Below are positions 25,572-33,851 of a DNA stretch of 57,727 nucleotides, one piece after another (the first letter of the stretch is position 1; each line of letters begins with the position of its first letter). Both the position numbers and the translations under genes were made by a program. Under the pieces are notes generated by a model. That model was not told the DNA's origin. It searched no databases and saw nothing but the letters and a program-made list of their open reading frames with translations. Source of the stretch: Oscillospiraceae bacterium (lineage in GTDB: Bacteria; Bacillota; Clostridia; Oscillospirales; Oscillospiraceae); the NCBI GenBank assembly GCA_017502265.1, contig JAFVVI010000020.1:1-57727 (forward strand). The letters are read 5' to 3'.

Positions 25572-25599
25572 AAAAAACCCGGGAAATCCCCGGGTTTTT
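25572..25599. terminator. Terminator after the amino-acid permease
   Basis: ACCCGGG and CCCGGGT flank a 6-nt loop with A/T-runs on both sides, 10 nt beyond the permease stop. Confidence 0.8.
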
Positions 25600-25609
25600 G
25601 CATAAAAGA

Positions 25610-27016
25610 TTATTCCTGAATTGCTATTTTCTTCTTGTAGAAGAAACCGCCGGCGACCATAATCACCACATACAGTACCAGATAGAACAAAACCGGGAAG
25701 GAGAATTTGCCGGCTTCCTTGGCTGCCAGATAGGGGGTAATGCCGTGGGCATAAACAGCGGCGAAGATCATAAATCCACAGGCGATGATGGAAACAGTGG
25801 GCAGAATGAAACGCTTGAATACGCCCAGATCTTTTTCCTTGACCATCCACATAATAAAGATGGGAATGTACATAGCATAGATGGTAACGATGGGCAGTTC
25901 GGAGGAGTCAAAGTTGAACAGACCGAACCAGCCGGAGGTCAGGTTTGCGCCGTAGAAGTAAACCATCCACAGGCAGCATACCAGCAGACCCCAGATGGCG
26001 GAGTTGGTGGTCATATTGGTGGTTTCGTCCACCTGGTGGAACATCTTGGGCTTGGGGCCCTGGCCACGGGCAGCGATGGAATACATACCCCGGGTAGAGG
26101 CGACCATCAGACCGTTCAGCGTGCCCAGGCAGGAGATGACGATGCAGATATTCAGCAGCATACCGCCCACATTGCCGAAAACATTGCTGAAAGCAAAGGG
26201 AGCGCCCTTGTCAGGGTTCATCAGATCAATCGCAGGAGCGCCGCCTGCAATACCCACAAAGTACAGGACATAAGCGGCTACCACGATCAGCGCGCCCACC
26301 ACCAGGGCAATGGGCAGATTCTTCTTGGGGTTCTTCAGTTCGGCGTTGATGGAGGTGGCAACAATCCAGCCTTCATAAGCAAAGACGGTGGCCACAATTG
26401 CGGCAAACAAACCGCTCATATTGGTGCCGCCGGCGGGAAGCGCCACGATATCAGTGAAATTGGTGGGCAGAGTGCCATTGACAGAGCCGACGATAACGCC
26501 TACAATCGCCATCAGGGTGATGGGGATCAGTTTGATAACGGTTGCGCTGACCTGTAGCATACCGGCAAGCTTAGGGGAGAAGGCATTCAATGCATAAACG
26601 CCGATCAGGAACAGGCTGGCCAGGGTCATAACCTCGGCGCTTACCAGACTCCAACCAAAGATCACACCAAAGTAGCGGGCGGTGACCCAGGCCAGAACGC
26701 CGGCCATAGCAGGGTAATAAATATTGGCCAGAAACCATGCCAGGTAATAACCGTAGGCAGTGCCGCAGGTAGCTTCTGCGTAGTCAACAACGCCGTTGAC
26801 TTTCTGGTACTTGGTTGCCATAACGGAGAACATAGCAGAGCAGATAATCATCAGCAGACCAGTGATGATCCAGGCTGCAATACCCAAAAGCATATTGCCG
26901 CCGGTTTTTTCAAGGACAGCTTGGGCCTTGAAGAATACACCGGAACCGATAACGGTACCCACCACCATACAGATGGCTGTGAACAGACCGTACCTTCTTT
27001 CAAGTTTCTTTTCCAT
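25610..27016 (-). CDS. APC superfamily amino-acid permease
   Basis: The 468-residue protein has about twelve membrane helices and an APC/LAT-type first helix, GLFTAICMVVGTVIGSGVFF, with the unwound G-S-G substrate motif. FAYEGWIVATSINAELKNPKKNLP in the middle is the conserved sixth-helix region. Members exchange or import neutral or cationic amino acids; the exact substrate cannot be read from sequence. The start at 27016 has an AAGAGG site; the frame extends 20 codons further upstream without one. Monocistronic. Confidence 0.9.
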   Translation of the reverse strand: MEKKLERRYGLFTAICMVVGTVIGSGVFFKAQAVLEKTGGNMLLGIAAWIITGLLMIICSAMFSVMATKYQKVNGVVDYAEATCGTAYGYYLAWFLANIYYPAMAGVLAWVTARYFGVIFGWSLVSAEVMTLASLFLIGVYALNAFSPKLAGMLQVSATVIKLIPITLMAIVGVIVGSVNGTLPTNFTDIVALPAGGTNMSGLFAAIVATVFAYEGWIVATSINAELKNPKKNLPIALVVGALIVVAAYVLYFVGIAGGAPAIDLMNPDKGAPFAFSNVFGNVGGMLLNICIVISCLGTLNGLMVASTRGMYSIAARGQGPKPKMFHQVDETTNMTTNSAIWGLLVCCLWMVYFYGANLTSGWFGLFNFDSSELPIVTIYAMYIPIFIMWMVKEKDLGVFKRFILPTVSIIACGFMIFAAVYAHGITPYLAAKEAGKFSFPVLFYLVLYVVIMVAGGFFYKKKIAIQE

Positions 27017-27213
27017 ATACGATACCTCTTTCTTGCCGACGCACTTTCGCGCATCAAAGTAGGAAAAGTATATCATAGCAGGCTATCGTTTTCAAGATGT
27101 TTTGTGCGGGTTTTCCGCAGTTATTCAAAAATTTCCGGGATATTACATTCGTAAAAATGTGTGTTTAGGCATATCACACAGATTCCTTGCGGATATATGG
27201 AAAAGGCTTTTTC

Positions 27214-27242
27214 TTGCAATCAAGTTGGCGCTGTGGTATAAT
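27214..27242 (+). promoter_or_regulatory. Promoter of the membrane protein gene at 27273
   Basis: TTGCAA (27214-27219), 17 bp and TATAAT (27237-27242). This also argues against the longer reading frame starting at 27102. Confidence 0.65.
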
Positions 27243-27272
27243 CATAATATCCCAACGAAAGAAGGTGCATAT

Positions 27273-27947
27273 ATGGGTTTTGAGGATTTTATTTATGGCG
27301 GCAGCGCCTTTGTCAGCGGCATGCTGATGGTGGCACTGATCTTCATTGTAGTTATATTTATTGCAGTGGCAATCCCTGTGGCCAGCTATGTGCTGCACAG
27401 TCTTGGCCTTTACACCATCGCCAAACGCCGGGGTCTGCGGCATAAATGGCTGGCCTGGCTGCCGTTCGGCGAAGCCTGGCTGCTGGGTAGCATCTCTGAC
27501 CAATATCAGTATGTGGCGAAGGGCAAGATCCAATACCGTCGCAGATGGCTGCTGCTTTTGTATATTGCTGCTGTGGCGATTTATCTGGGTTGCTTGGGAA
27601 CGCTGGTAAGTTCTATGCTCTTTTCCGACTATATAGCGGCGGTAATTGCCCATACAATGGGCGGCAGGCTGGCGCTGATTGCAGTGTTGATAGCCTTCGG
27701 TATTTTGCGGTATATTGCGTACTATAACCTGTTCCGGTCTTGCCAGCCCAGCAATGCGCTGCTGTATCTGCTGCTGAGCATACTGGTGCCGGTATCCATG
27801 CCCTTTATCGTATTTTTTATCCGCAAGATGGATCAGGGTATGCCGCCCAGAAAGCAGACCCCGGTTGTGGAAGTGCTTGCTGAAGAAGTAGAGGATATAC
27901 CGGAAGAAGCAGTTGAAGAAATTGCAGAAGAAATAACCGAAGAATAA
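27273..27947 (+). CDS. Multi-pass membrane protein with acidic tail, function unknown
   Basis: The 224-residue protein has about five hydrophobic segments, an internal basic loop (A-K-R-R-G-L-R-H-K-W-L-A-W-L-P-F-G) and a C-terminal acidic tail of repeated Glu-Glu-Val/Ile and Pro-Glu-Glu. The HKWLAWLPF...WLLGSISDQY pattern is shared by many Clostridia membrane proteins without known role. The start at 27273 follows GAAGGTG and fits the promoter position. Single gene ending at a good terminator. Confidence 0.7.
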   Translation: MGFEDFIYGGSAFVSGMLMVALIFIVVIFIAVAIPVASYVLHSLGLYTIAKRRGLRHKWLAWLPFGEAWLLGSISDQYQYVAKGKIQYRRRWLLLLYIAAVAIYLGCLGTLVSSMLFSDYIAAVIAHTMGGRLALIAVLIAFGILRYIAYYNLFRSCQPSNALLYLLLSILVPVSMPFIVFFIRKMDQGMPPRKQTPVVEVLAEEVEDIPEEAVEEIAEEITEE

Positions 27948-27949
27948 TC

Positions 27950-27980
27950 AAAAGGGTGTTGCTTCACGCAACACCCTTTT
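27950..27980. terminator. Bidirectional terminator
   Basis: A perfect 13-bp stem (AAAAGGGTGTTGC with GCAACACCCTTTT) lies between two converging genes. Confidence 0.88.
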
Positions 27981-27981
27981 G

Positions 27982-29220
27982 TTATGCCGTTTTTGAGAAA
28001 AAGCGTTTCAGGTACAACAGCACAGCAATGCCGATCAGGGGGAAAATCGCTGCGGTAAGCATACCGATTTTAATGCCAATCTGCTCCTGGGAAAGACCGA
28101 TCTGCGCCCCGAGGGCAGCGGCCCACTGGCTGACGGAAATGGTGTCCACCACGATACCCATTCCCTGAGGCGCTACCGAGGCGCCCAGATCGCCGCCGGC
28201 GGCCATGAGCGCATAGGCGGCTATGCCGGGGCTGGGGAATTTCTCCTCCATAAATAGCAGCATTCCCGGCCATAACATGGAGGTGCAAATGCCGGTGAGC
28301 ATACAGGCCGCCATAGCCACTCCGGCAGCCCGGGAAAGACCGGCCGCCAGATAGCATACCACCGCGCCGGCCATGCCGGCCAGCAGCACCGGGTAGATGG
28401 ACTTTCCCCGTTTGGCATACACCGTCCGGGTAATGGCCAGCAGCAGCGCAAAGACCGCAAGACCTAAGGTGTCCCCTAAAATTTTCGGTATCTGCAGGGC
28501 ATTTTCCATATAAACGGAAAGCCAGTTGGTCATGGTATTTTCTGCGGCACTGCCTAAGAAAATACAGATAGCGCAAAGAACCAATCCCATCCGCTTGCGC
28601 TTGGCAGAGCGCTGGGAGCTGACCGGGGCGGTGATGATTTTCGGCAGCGGCGCAACAGCAAAAAGCACAAAGGCCACAAGGGGCAGTATTGCCCAAATCA
28701 GCACCAGATACATCCAGTTTTCCGAGCCGAACACCTTCAAAAATACTGTGCTCAGCACCGCAACCGCCGCGCAGCCGTAGCCGTACAGAGAATGGAGGAC
28801 ACTCATATCCCGTTCCGGGTTGTCCGAGGGCAGCGCCGCCAGTGTGGGACTTAAAAACACCTCATTCAATCCGGCAGCAAAGGAAAAGACTATCGTGCCG
28901 GCTAAAAGTCCGACATAGGCATACTGGGGAAACAACCACGGCACAAGCCCATAGAGCACCAAACCCATACTGGTCAGCAGGGGCATTGCGCGAATGCTTC
29001 TGTGGTGGTCAAAATATTTGGAAAAGAAGGTGCACAGCAGATCCACACCCAGCTGCACACAGAAATTCACCAGTACCAGTGTACCCAGCAGGGTATAGGA
29101 GATGCCATACATCTGCCGGAAGGTCACAAACAGAATGGGCGGCAGGATAAACACCGGCGCAAGGGTGGGGAACACAAAAAAGCAGGTGTATTTTGTGAGC
29201 TTGTAATTTGTAGCTTTCAT
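27982..29220 (-). CDS. MFS transporter in the FMN-riboswitch operon
   Basis: The 412-residue protein has twelve predicted helices and major-facilitator features such as ALPSDNPERDMSVLHSLYGYG and a long central cytoplasmic loop rich in Arg/Lys. It follows the RibU-like gene by a single base with only a weak ribosome site of its own, so it is probably translated by coupling and controlled by the same FMN riboswitch. Substrate is unknown: the location hints at a flavin or flavin-related compound, but many sugar or drug transporters look like this. Confidence 0.85.
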   Translation of the reverse strand: MKATNYKLTKYTCFFVFPTLAPVFILPPILFVTFRQMYGISYTLLGTLVLVNFCVQLGVDLLCTFFSKYFDHHRSIRAMPLLTSMGLVLYGLVPWLFPQYAYVGLLAGTIVFSFAAGLNEVFLSPTLAALPSDNPERDMSVLHSLYGYGCAAVAVLSTVFLKVFGSENWMYLVLIWAILPLVAFVLFAVAPLPKIITAPVSSQRSAKRKRMGLVLCAICIFLGSAAENTMTNWLSVYMENALQIPKILGDTLGLAVFALLLAITRTVYAKRGKSIYPVLLAGMAGAVVCYLAAGLSRAAGVAMAACMLTGICTSMLWPGMLLFMEEKFPSPGIAAYALMAAGGDLGASVAPQGMGIVVDTISVSQWAAALGAQIGLSQEQIGIKIGMLTAAIFPLIGIAVLLYLKRFFSKTA

Positions 29221-29221
29221 T

Positions 29222-29935
29222 TTATTTACCGAACAGGGGGCGGGCGACCTTTTTGTATAGCAACAGGGTCAGCACCGAAATTACCCCGCCCTTAATGAGG
29301 TTCAGCGGCGCCACCGCCAGCAGCACAAAGCTTTGCAGGGAATGGATGTTGCCGTTGATCTTGCTGCCCATGCCGATGATGGCGTCCAGAGGCAGGCCGT
29401 AAAGCTGGGAGAACTTGGGCAGCAGATACACTGCGTTGAACATACTGCCAAACACGGTTAAAAATACCGTGCCGGCCACCAGTCCCCACAGGGCGCTGAC
29501 CCGGGTCTTTTTGGTATGATAGATGATAACCGCCGGCAGCACCAGACTGCAGCCTACGGCAAAATTGGCGAAATCTCCCACAAATGCGGTACTGGTGCCT
29601 TTCAGCAGCAGCTTCAGGATAATCTTCACCCCTTCACAGGCCACCGCCGCGGAAGGTCCTAAGTAAAAGCCGCACAGCATCACAGGCAGCTCAGAGAAGT
29701 CCAGTTTATAGAATTCCGGCGCTAAAAACACCAGAGGGAAGTCCAGAATATGCAGTACCGCCGCGATAGCAGAGCAGATTGCAATGATGCAAAGCCGACG
29801 GGTCTTGGATGTATGCCGGGTGGCCGGGAGAAAGCGCTCGGCGATCTTGGACAAAATCACAAGTCCCGCGGCAATACCGCCGCAGCACAAAACGAATATC
29901 AGATTTTCCCGTAGAGTATTCCAGAATGCAGCCAT
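29222..29935 (-). CDS. ribU: Riboflavin ECF transporter S component (RibU-like)
   Basis: RibU is the membrane substrate-binding subunit that takes up riboflavin together with a shared ECF module. The 237-residue protein has six helices and the RibU block YKLDFSELPVMLCGFYLGPSAAV, followed by EGVKIILKLLLKGTSTAFVGDFANF. It begins about 60 residues later than most RibU proteins of this kind would align, owing to an extra N-terminal helix. The start at 29935 (M-A-A-F-W) has GAGGTGAT just upstream; in-frame codons further upstream lie inside the riboswitch. An FMN riboswitch with terminator precedes it. Confidence 0.9.
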   Translation of the reverse strand: MAAFWNTLRENLIFVLCCGGIAAGLVILSKIAERFLPATRHTSKTRRLCIIAICSAIAAVLHILDFPLVFLAPEFYKLDFSELPVMLCGFYLGPSAAVACEGVKIILKLLLKGTSTAFVGDFANFAVGCSLVLPAVIIYHTKKTRVSALWGLVAGTVFLTVFGSMFNAVYLLPKFSQLYGLPLDAIIGMGSKINGNIHSLQSFVLLAVAPLNLIKGGVISVLTLLLYKKVARPLFGK

Positions 29936-29950
29936 AATATCACCTCGTAT

Positions 29951-29988
29951 AAAAATATGCTCTGGGTATAGAGACACCCAGAGCATAG
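29951..29988 (-). terminator. Riboswitch expression-platform terminator
   Basis: TATGCTCTGGGT and ACCCAGAGCATA form a perfect 12-bp stem followed by TTTTT on the minus strand, just downstream of the FMN aptamer and before the ribU Shine-Dalgarno. It should form when FMN is bound. Confidence 0.85.
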
Positions 29989-30000
29989 TAATACCGTACC

Positions 30001-30114
30001 TATCTTCTTCCATCCTGACTGTACAGTCGGTATCGGAATTGCACCGATTCAGCACCAAAAGCGCTCGCGGACTTTCACCGCCGGTCGGGAATCACACCCT
30101 GCCCTGAAGATCTC
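30001..30114 (-). ncRNA. FMN riboswitch (RFN element)
   Basis: Read on the minus strand the element contains the conserved RFN segments AGGGCAGGGTG, ATTCCCGACCGGCGGT, AGTCCGCGAGCG, then CGGTGCAATTCCG and a closing GGATGGAAGA. It binds FMN and lowers expression of flavin genes. It lies 70 nt upstream of a RibU-like gene, and a terminator hairpin follows directly. Confidence 0.95.
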
Positions 30115-30130
30115 TTATCAAATTGCTTAT

Positions 30131-30159
30131 AGCATAGCATAATGGACTCTGCTTGTCAA
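30131..30159 (-). promoter_or_regulatory. Promoter of the FMN-riboswitch operon
   Basis: On the minus strand TTGACA (30159-30154), 17 bp and TATGCT (30136-30131), placing the start just before the aptamer. Confidence 0.6.
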
Positions 30160-30189
30160 GGCGGCCAAGCTGTGCTACAATAAAACAAA

Positions 30190-30657
30190 CTATTCTGCGA
30201 TTGTCAGCTTGGTCAGCGGTCGCATAGCGCCTTGGGCGGCGGTGTCGGTGATGTCGCCGCCGATGATCTGATCCTTGTATACCAAAAGTGTGGCGTATAC
30301 CGGCTCGGTGGCGCCGGGGAAGTTGTTGACCTTGTACACATAGCGCATGACAGTTTTGTCTGCGTATTGACTCAGGTCATAGCCTGCGCTCTTTTGCAGA
30401 TCGTTATAGCGGGTGAAGATGGGCTTTTGATCCTTGGGAATTCGCACCTGCCCGGATTCTACGGGGGAGGCGCTGACTTCCCAGCCTAAGTTTTGCAGAA
30501 ATTCTACCCGCCCCTCGTTTCCGGCTACCGAAGTTGCGGCGGTGGGCGCAGAGGATCTTCCGCCCAGCAGCAGGATCAGCGCAAGGATCACCCCTGCTGC
30601 GGCAGCCAGCGCTATCAGTATTTTTTTGAAATCGACCTTTGCGGTCATGACCATCAT
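30190..30657 (-). CDS. DUF4830-type membrane-anchored protein
   Basis: The 155-residue product has a short cytoplasmic start, one membrane helix (about 12-32) and an extracellular domain with the DUF4830 pattern: RVEFLQNLGWEVSASPVE, then the RIPKDQKPIFTRYNDLQKSAGYDLSQY segment, RYVYKVNNFP and a VYATLLVYKDQIIGGDI ending. Function is unknown. It has a GGAGGG site and is divergent from a pseudouridine synthase gene. Related proteins are common next to spore or cell-envelope genes, but nothing here fixes the role. Confidence 0.8.
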   Translation of the reverse strand: MMVMTAKVDFKKILIALAAAAGVILALILLLGGRSSAPTAATSVAGNEGRVEFLQNLGWEVSASPVESGQVRIPKDQKPIFTRYNDLQKSAGYDLSQYADKTVMRYVYKVNNFPGATEPVYATLLVYKDQIIGGDITDTAAQGAMRPLTKLTIAE

Positions 30658-30728
30658 AATAAAATCCCTCCTGTTCCAGAATTACAATATATGCTATTCC
30701 GAAAACAGGAGCGGTAGAACGGAGAACT

Positions 30729-31424
30729 ATGGTACGGTTGGACAAATTTCTGTGCGATTGCGGCGTGGGTACGCGCAGTCAGGTAAAAGACATTCTAAAA
30801 AGCGGCCGGGTTTCTGTAGACGGTAAGGTTGAAAGGGATGGCAGCCGGAAAATTGATGCCGATACCCAGACCGTCACATTGGATGGAGAGAGCCTGAACT
30901 GCCGGGGCAGGGTAGTGGTGATGCTCAATAAGCCTGCCGGCTATGTTACTGCTACCGAGGATAAAAACGACCCTACTGTGATGGAATTGCTGCCGGAAGC
31001 GTATAAGCATCTGGAGTTAAAGCCTGTAGGCCGGCTGGACAAAGCCACCGAGGGCCTTTTGCTCTTTACCAATGACGGTGATCTGCTCCACCGGCTGATA
31101 TCCCCCAAAAAAGAAGTGCCCAAGCGGTACTACGCCCGGCACGAAGGCGCAGCCGGCCCGGAGGACATCGCAGCCTTTGCCGAGGGTCTGGTACTGGGGG
31201 ACGGTACAAAGTGCCTGCCTGCCAAATTGGAAATTGCCGGTCCGGGGGAGAGCTTTGTTACCGTCTGCGAGGGCAAGTACCATCAGGTCCGGCGGATGCT
31301 GGCTTGCCGGGGTCTGCCGGTGACCTATCTGGAACGGCGGCAGGAGGGGGAAATCACCTTGGGAGACCTGCCCAGAGGACAGGTCCGGGAACTGACGGAA
31401 GCGGAGATCAGCACCCTTCTGTGA
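30729..31424 (+). CDS. RsuA/RluB family pseudouridine synthase
   Basis: It isomerises specific uridines in ribosomal RNA. The 231-residue protein has an N-terminal S4 RNA-binding domain (RLDKFLCDCGVGTRSQVKDILKSGRV) and a catalytic domain with the Asp-containing GRLDKATEGLLLFTNDGDL, preceded by NKPAGYVTA. RKY-type contact residues appear near KRYYARHEG, and HQVRRM near the end. Length fits the RsuA-type, which modifies 16S rRNA, rather than the longer RluB. The site GAACGGAGAA precedes the ATG. Confidence 0.9.
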   Translation: MVRLDKFLCDCGVGTRSQVKDILKSGRVSVDGKVERDGSRKIDADTQTVTLDGESLNCRGRVVVMLNKPAGYVTATEDKNDPTVMELLPEAYKHLELKPVGRLDKATEGLLLFTNDGDLLHRLISPKKEVPKRYYARHEGAAGPEDIAAFAEGLVLGDGTKCLPAKLEIAGPGESFVTVCEGKYHQVRRMLACRGLPVTYLERRQEGEITLGDLPRGQVRELTEAEISTLL

Positions 31425-31556
31425 GGCTTGGCAAAATGACGAAACAGAGGTAGGATTTTCCTGCAAATTCTCGACTTCACAGGAAGTAAGTGCGAAATCT
31501 ATTGGTATATTACATAAAAACTCGGGCGGTTTTTGCAATAAAATGTCAAAAAAGAC

Positions 31557-31585
31557 TTGCAATTTAGGCAAAATGAATATATAAT
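31557..31585 (+). promoter_or_regulatory. Promoter of the CdaR-type regulator
   Basis: TTGCAA (31557-31562), 17 bp and TATAAT (31580-31585), about 60 nt upstream of the start codon. A near-palindrome GCGCAATTGTGC follows in the leader and could be an operator. Confidence 0.65.
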
Positions 31586-31643
31586 GACAGGGCAATTTGG
31601 TTAAATGCGCAATTGTGCAACTTTCTGATGGAGGTTACGAAAA

Positions 31644-32729
31644 ATGTCTAACAGTGTTTTTCAAGGCGTGATCCAACAGTTAAGGGATATTCCCGGCCGG
31701 GTATTTGGTGTGGTGGACAGCGAGGGCTGTGTAGTTTCCTGTACGGAGATCACCCTGCTGGGTCAGCGCTGGCCGGAGGCGATGCCGTTGTTTGCCGGCA
31801 ATGAGCAGACGGTCACCTTTGAGCAGAAGACCTTCCGCGCCATCACCAACAGTATAGACGCGTTGGAGTATGCTGCGTTTTGCTCCGGTGACGATGAGCA
31901 GGCAAAGCTCCTTTGTAATATGGCGTACATAGCTCTGCGGGATGCCAGAGCCTATTATGAGGAAAAGCACGACCGTGGCACCTTTGTCAAGAATATTATT
32001 ATGGATAATATTCTGCCCGGCGATATCTATATCCGCGCTAAAGAACTGCACTTTATCACCGATGCCCCCAGAGCGGTATTTCTGGTGCGGCAGGTGGGTC
32101 GTAGCGATGTGGCTACTGTGGATGTGCTGTCCAGCCTGTTCCCCGATAGACTGCAGGACTTTGTGCTGAGCATCAATGAAACGGATGTTGCCGTTATCAA
32201 GCAGCTGAGCGATATGGCTTCTGCCGAAGAACTGGAGAAGATCGCCGTCAGTATCGAAGAGACCTTGAAGAACGACCTGTTCATCAAGTGTGTTATTGGT
32301 ATCGGTACGGTTTCCAGCCACCTGCGTGAGTTGGCAGACGCCTATAAGGAAGCCCAGACCGCCATTGATGTGGGCAAGGTGTTCGACACGGAGAAGAGCA
32401 TCATCAATTATGAAAACCTGGGTATCGGCCGGCTGATCTACCAACTGCCTACCACCCTGTGTGAGATTTTCCTGACCGAGGTGTTCAAGAAGAACTCCAT
32501 CGATGCTCTGGATCAGGAAACTCTGTTTACCATCAACAAGTTCTTTGAGAACAATCTGAATGTATCTGAAACATCCCGGAAACTGTTTGTCCACCGTAAT
32601 ACCCTGGTGTACCGTCTGGAGAAGATCAAGAAGCTGACAGGTCTGGACCTGCGGCAGTTTGACCATGCCATCGTGTTCAAGGTGGCGCTGATGGTCCGCA
32701 AGTACCTCTCCTCCCGGGATATCCGATAA
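31644..32729 (+). CDS. PucR/CdaR family transcriptional regulator
   Basis: The 361-residue protein ends in the PucR-type helix-turn-helix (FFENNLNVSETSRKLFVHRNTLVYRLEKIKKLTGLDLRQFDHAIVFKVA-like block, shown here only by its ends LNVSETSRKL and RNTLVYRLEKI). The central region with GIGTVSSHLRELADAYKEA is the GGDEF-like linker typical of CdaR. The N-terminal part is a sensor of unknown ligand; classical members sense sugar diacids or purines. It has a GGAGGTT site, its own promoter and a terminator, so it is monocistronic. Confidence 0.87.
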   Translation: MSNSVFQGVIQQLRDIPGRVFGVVDSEGCVVSCTEITLLGQRWPEAMPLFAGNEQTVTFEQKTFRAITNSIDALEYAAFCSGDDEQAKLLCNMAYIALRDARAYYEEKHDRGTFVKNIIMDNILPGDIYIRAKELHFITDAPRAVFLVRQVGRSDVATVDVLSSLFPDRLQDFVLSINETDVAVIKQLSDMASAEELEKIAVSIEETLKNDLFIKCVIGIGTVSSHLRELADAYKEAQTAIDVGKVFDTEKSIINYENLGIGRLIYQLPTTLCEIFLTEVFKKNSIDALDQETLFTINKFFENNLNVSETSRKLFVHRNTLVYRLEKIKKLTGLDLRQFDHAIVFKVALMVRKYLSSRDIR

Positions 32730-32735
32730 AATACG

Positions 32736-32767
32736 CTTTAAGCCGCACAAACCTGTGCGGCTTAAAG
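32736..32767 (+). terminator. Terminator of the CdaR-type gene
   Basis: A perfect 14-bp stem (CTTTAAGCCGCACA with TGTGCGGCTTAAAG, 4-nt loop) lies 6 nt after the stop. The following T-run is short. Confidence 0.75.
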
Positions 32768-32833
32768 TTCTGTAATGGGACATTTCCGATTTTGAGTTTT
32801 TTCTGAATTCCAGTATTTTTCAGCAGGGTTTTA

Positions 32834-32862
32834 TTGACAGAACCCTTACAATGTGTTACAAT
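32834..32862 (+). promoter_or_regulatory. Promoter of the ftsEX leader
   Basis: TTGACA (32834-32839), 17 bp and TACAAT (32857-32862). The expected start near 32869 is about 5 nt before the structured element and 300 nt before ftsE. Confidence 0.7.
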
Positions 32863-32873
32863 TTGGTTACATT

Positions 32874-33156
32874 CATAGCCTGAACAATGTAACCCAAATC
32901 CGTTTCTGAACTGCGAGACCACCCCGAGGCATCGTTGTCACTTTTTGAAGGGCACAAAAAGCCCGTCGGCAAAGCTCCGCCTTGCCTCGAAGCGGCCTCG
33001 CAGCTCAGAAATCTGCGACCCAAGGGGGATGTATGATTGGGTCAGGCAAGAATTTATGAAGCAGATGGGCTGGACTGCCCATCAATGAAATAAAACGAGG
33101 GCTGAGCCGATCAGGCGCCCGCTTGGGCGGGTTCGGGTTGCATTGCTCAGGCTACG
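32874..33156. ncRNA. Structured 283-nt leader element before ftsE (novel RNA or repeat)
   Basis: The ends are 22-nt inverted repeats (32874-32895 and 33135-33156) that pair in 19 of 22 positions, with one extra G-U pair on the plus strand. Inside are a 15-nt inverted repeat (TTTCTGAACTGCGAG at about 32904 with CTCGCAGCTCAGAAA) enclosing CGAGGCA/TGCCTCG and smaller stems, then hairpins GACCCAA/TTGGGTC, GATGGGC/GCCCATC and CGCCC/GGGCG. This is a closed multi-branch fold. No protein-like frame is present. The element fills the space between the predicted start and the ftsE ribosome site. It could be a cis-regulatory RNA, a separate ncRNA on either strand, or a MITE-like repeat. Confidence 0.5.
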
Positions 33157-33170
33157 GTGGAGAAGAAGAT

Positions 33171-33851
33171 ATGATTGAGTTTAATGAAGTAACAAAATCC
33201 TATTCTGTGGGCACCCACGCGCTGCGGGGCGTTTCCATGCAGATTGAAGACGGTGAGTTTGCCTTTTTGATCGGTCCTTCCGGCTCCGGCAAGTCCACCA
33301 TTATCAAGCTGATTACCGGCGAGCTGGAGCCGACCTCCGGCACTGTGCATGTAAACGGCTATTCTTTGGACCGAATCCGCAAGCGGGAGATCCCCTACCT
33401 GCGCCGGACGGTGGGCGTGGTGTTCCAGGACTTCCGTCTGATCGAAACCAAGACGGTGTATGAAAATGTAGCCTTCGCTATGCGGGCCATCGGCGCCCGG
33501 GAGGATGAGATCCGGGACCGTGTTCCCTACATACTGGAGCTGGTTGGCCTGGAGAATAAGAGCCGCCGCCACCCCACGGAGCTGTCCGGCGGTGAGCAGC
33601 AGCGTCTGGCCATTGCAAGAGCGCTGGTAAACAATCCCTCCACCATTATTGCCGACGAGCCTACCGGTAACCTGGACCCGGCTATGTCACTGGAAATTAT
33701 GAGCCTGCTGCAGGAGATCAACAATCTGGGCACGACCATGCTGGTGGTCACCCACGACCGGGATCTTGTGGAGCGTTTCGGAAAGCGAGTCATTGCCATC
33801 AACGACGGTGTGGTGGTCCATGACGGAATGGACGGGTATTACAGAGTATGA
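33171..33851 (+). CDS. ftsE: Cell-division ABC ATPase FtsE
   Basis: FtsE powers the FtsEX complex, which activates peptidoglycan hydrolases at the septum or sidewall rather than moving a substrate. The 226-residue protein has Walker A GPSGSGKST, the Q-loop VFQDFRLIETKTVYENV, signature LSGGEQQRLAIARAL and Walker B TIIADEPTGNLD. The start at 33171 follows GGTGGAG, which overlaps the end of the right arm of the leader element, so folding of the leader could mask it. It overlaps ftsX by 4 nt. Confidence 0.95.
   Translation: MIEFNEVTKSYSVGTHALRGVSMQIEDGEFAFLIGPSGSGKSTIIKLITGELEPTSGTVHVNGYSLDRIRKREIPYLRRTVGVVFQDFRLIETKTVYENVAFAMRAIGAREDEIRDRVPYILELVGLENKSRRHPTELSGGEQQRLAIARALVNNPSTIIADEPTGNLDPAMSLEIMSLLQEINNLGTTMLVVTHDRDLVERFGKRVIAINDGVVVHDGMDGYYRV

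Noticed and set aside
32677..33170. Short frames on both strands sharing F-G-L-H-C-S-G-Y before ftsE
   Set aside because: The shared peptide arises because both frames read the arms of the same inverted repeat. The signal is in the DNA or RNA, not a protein.
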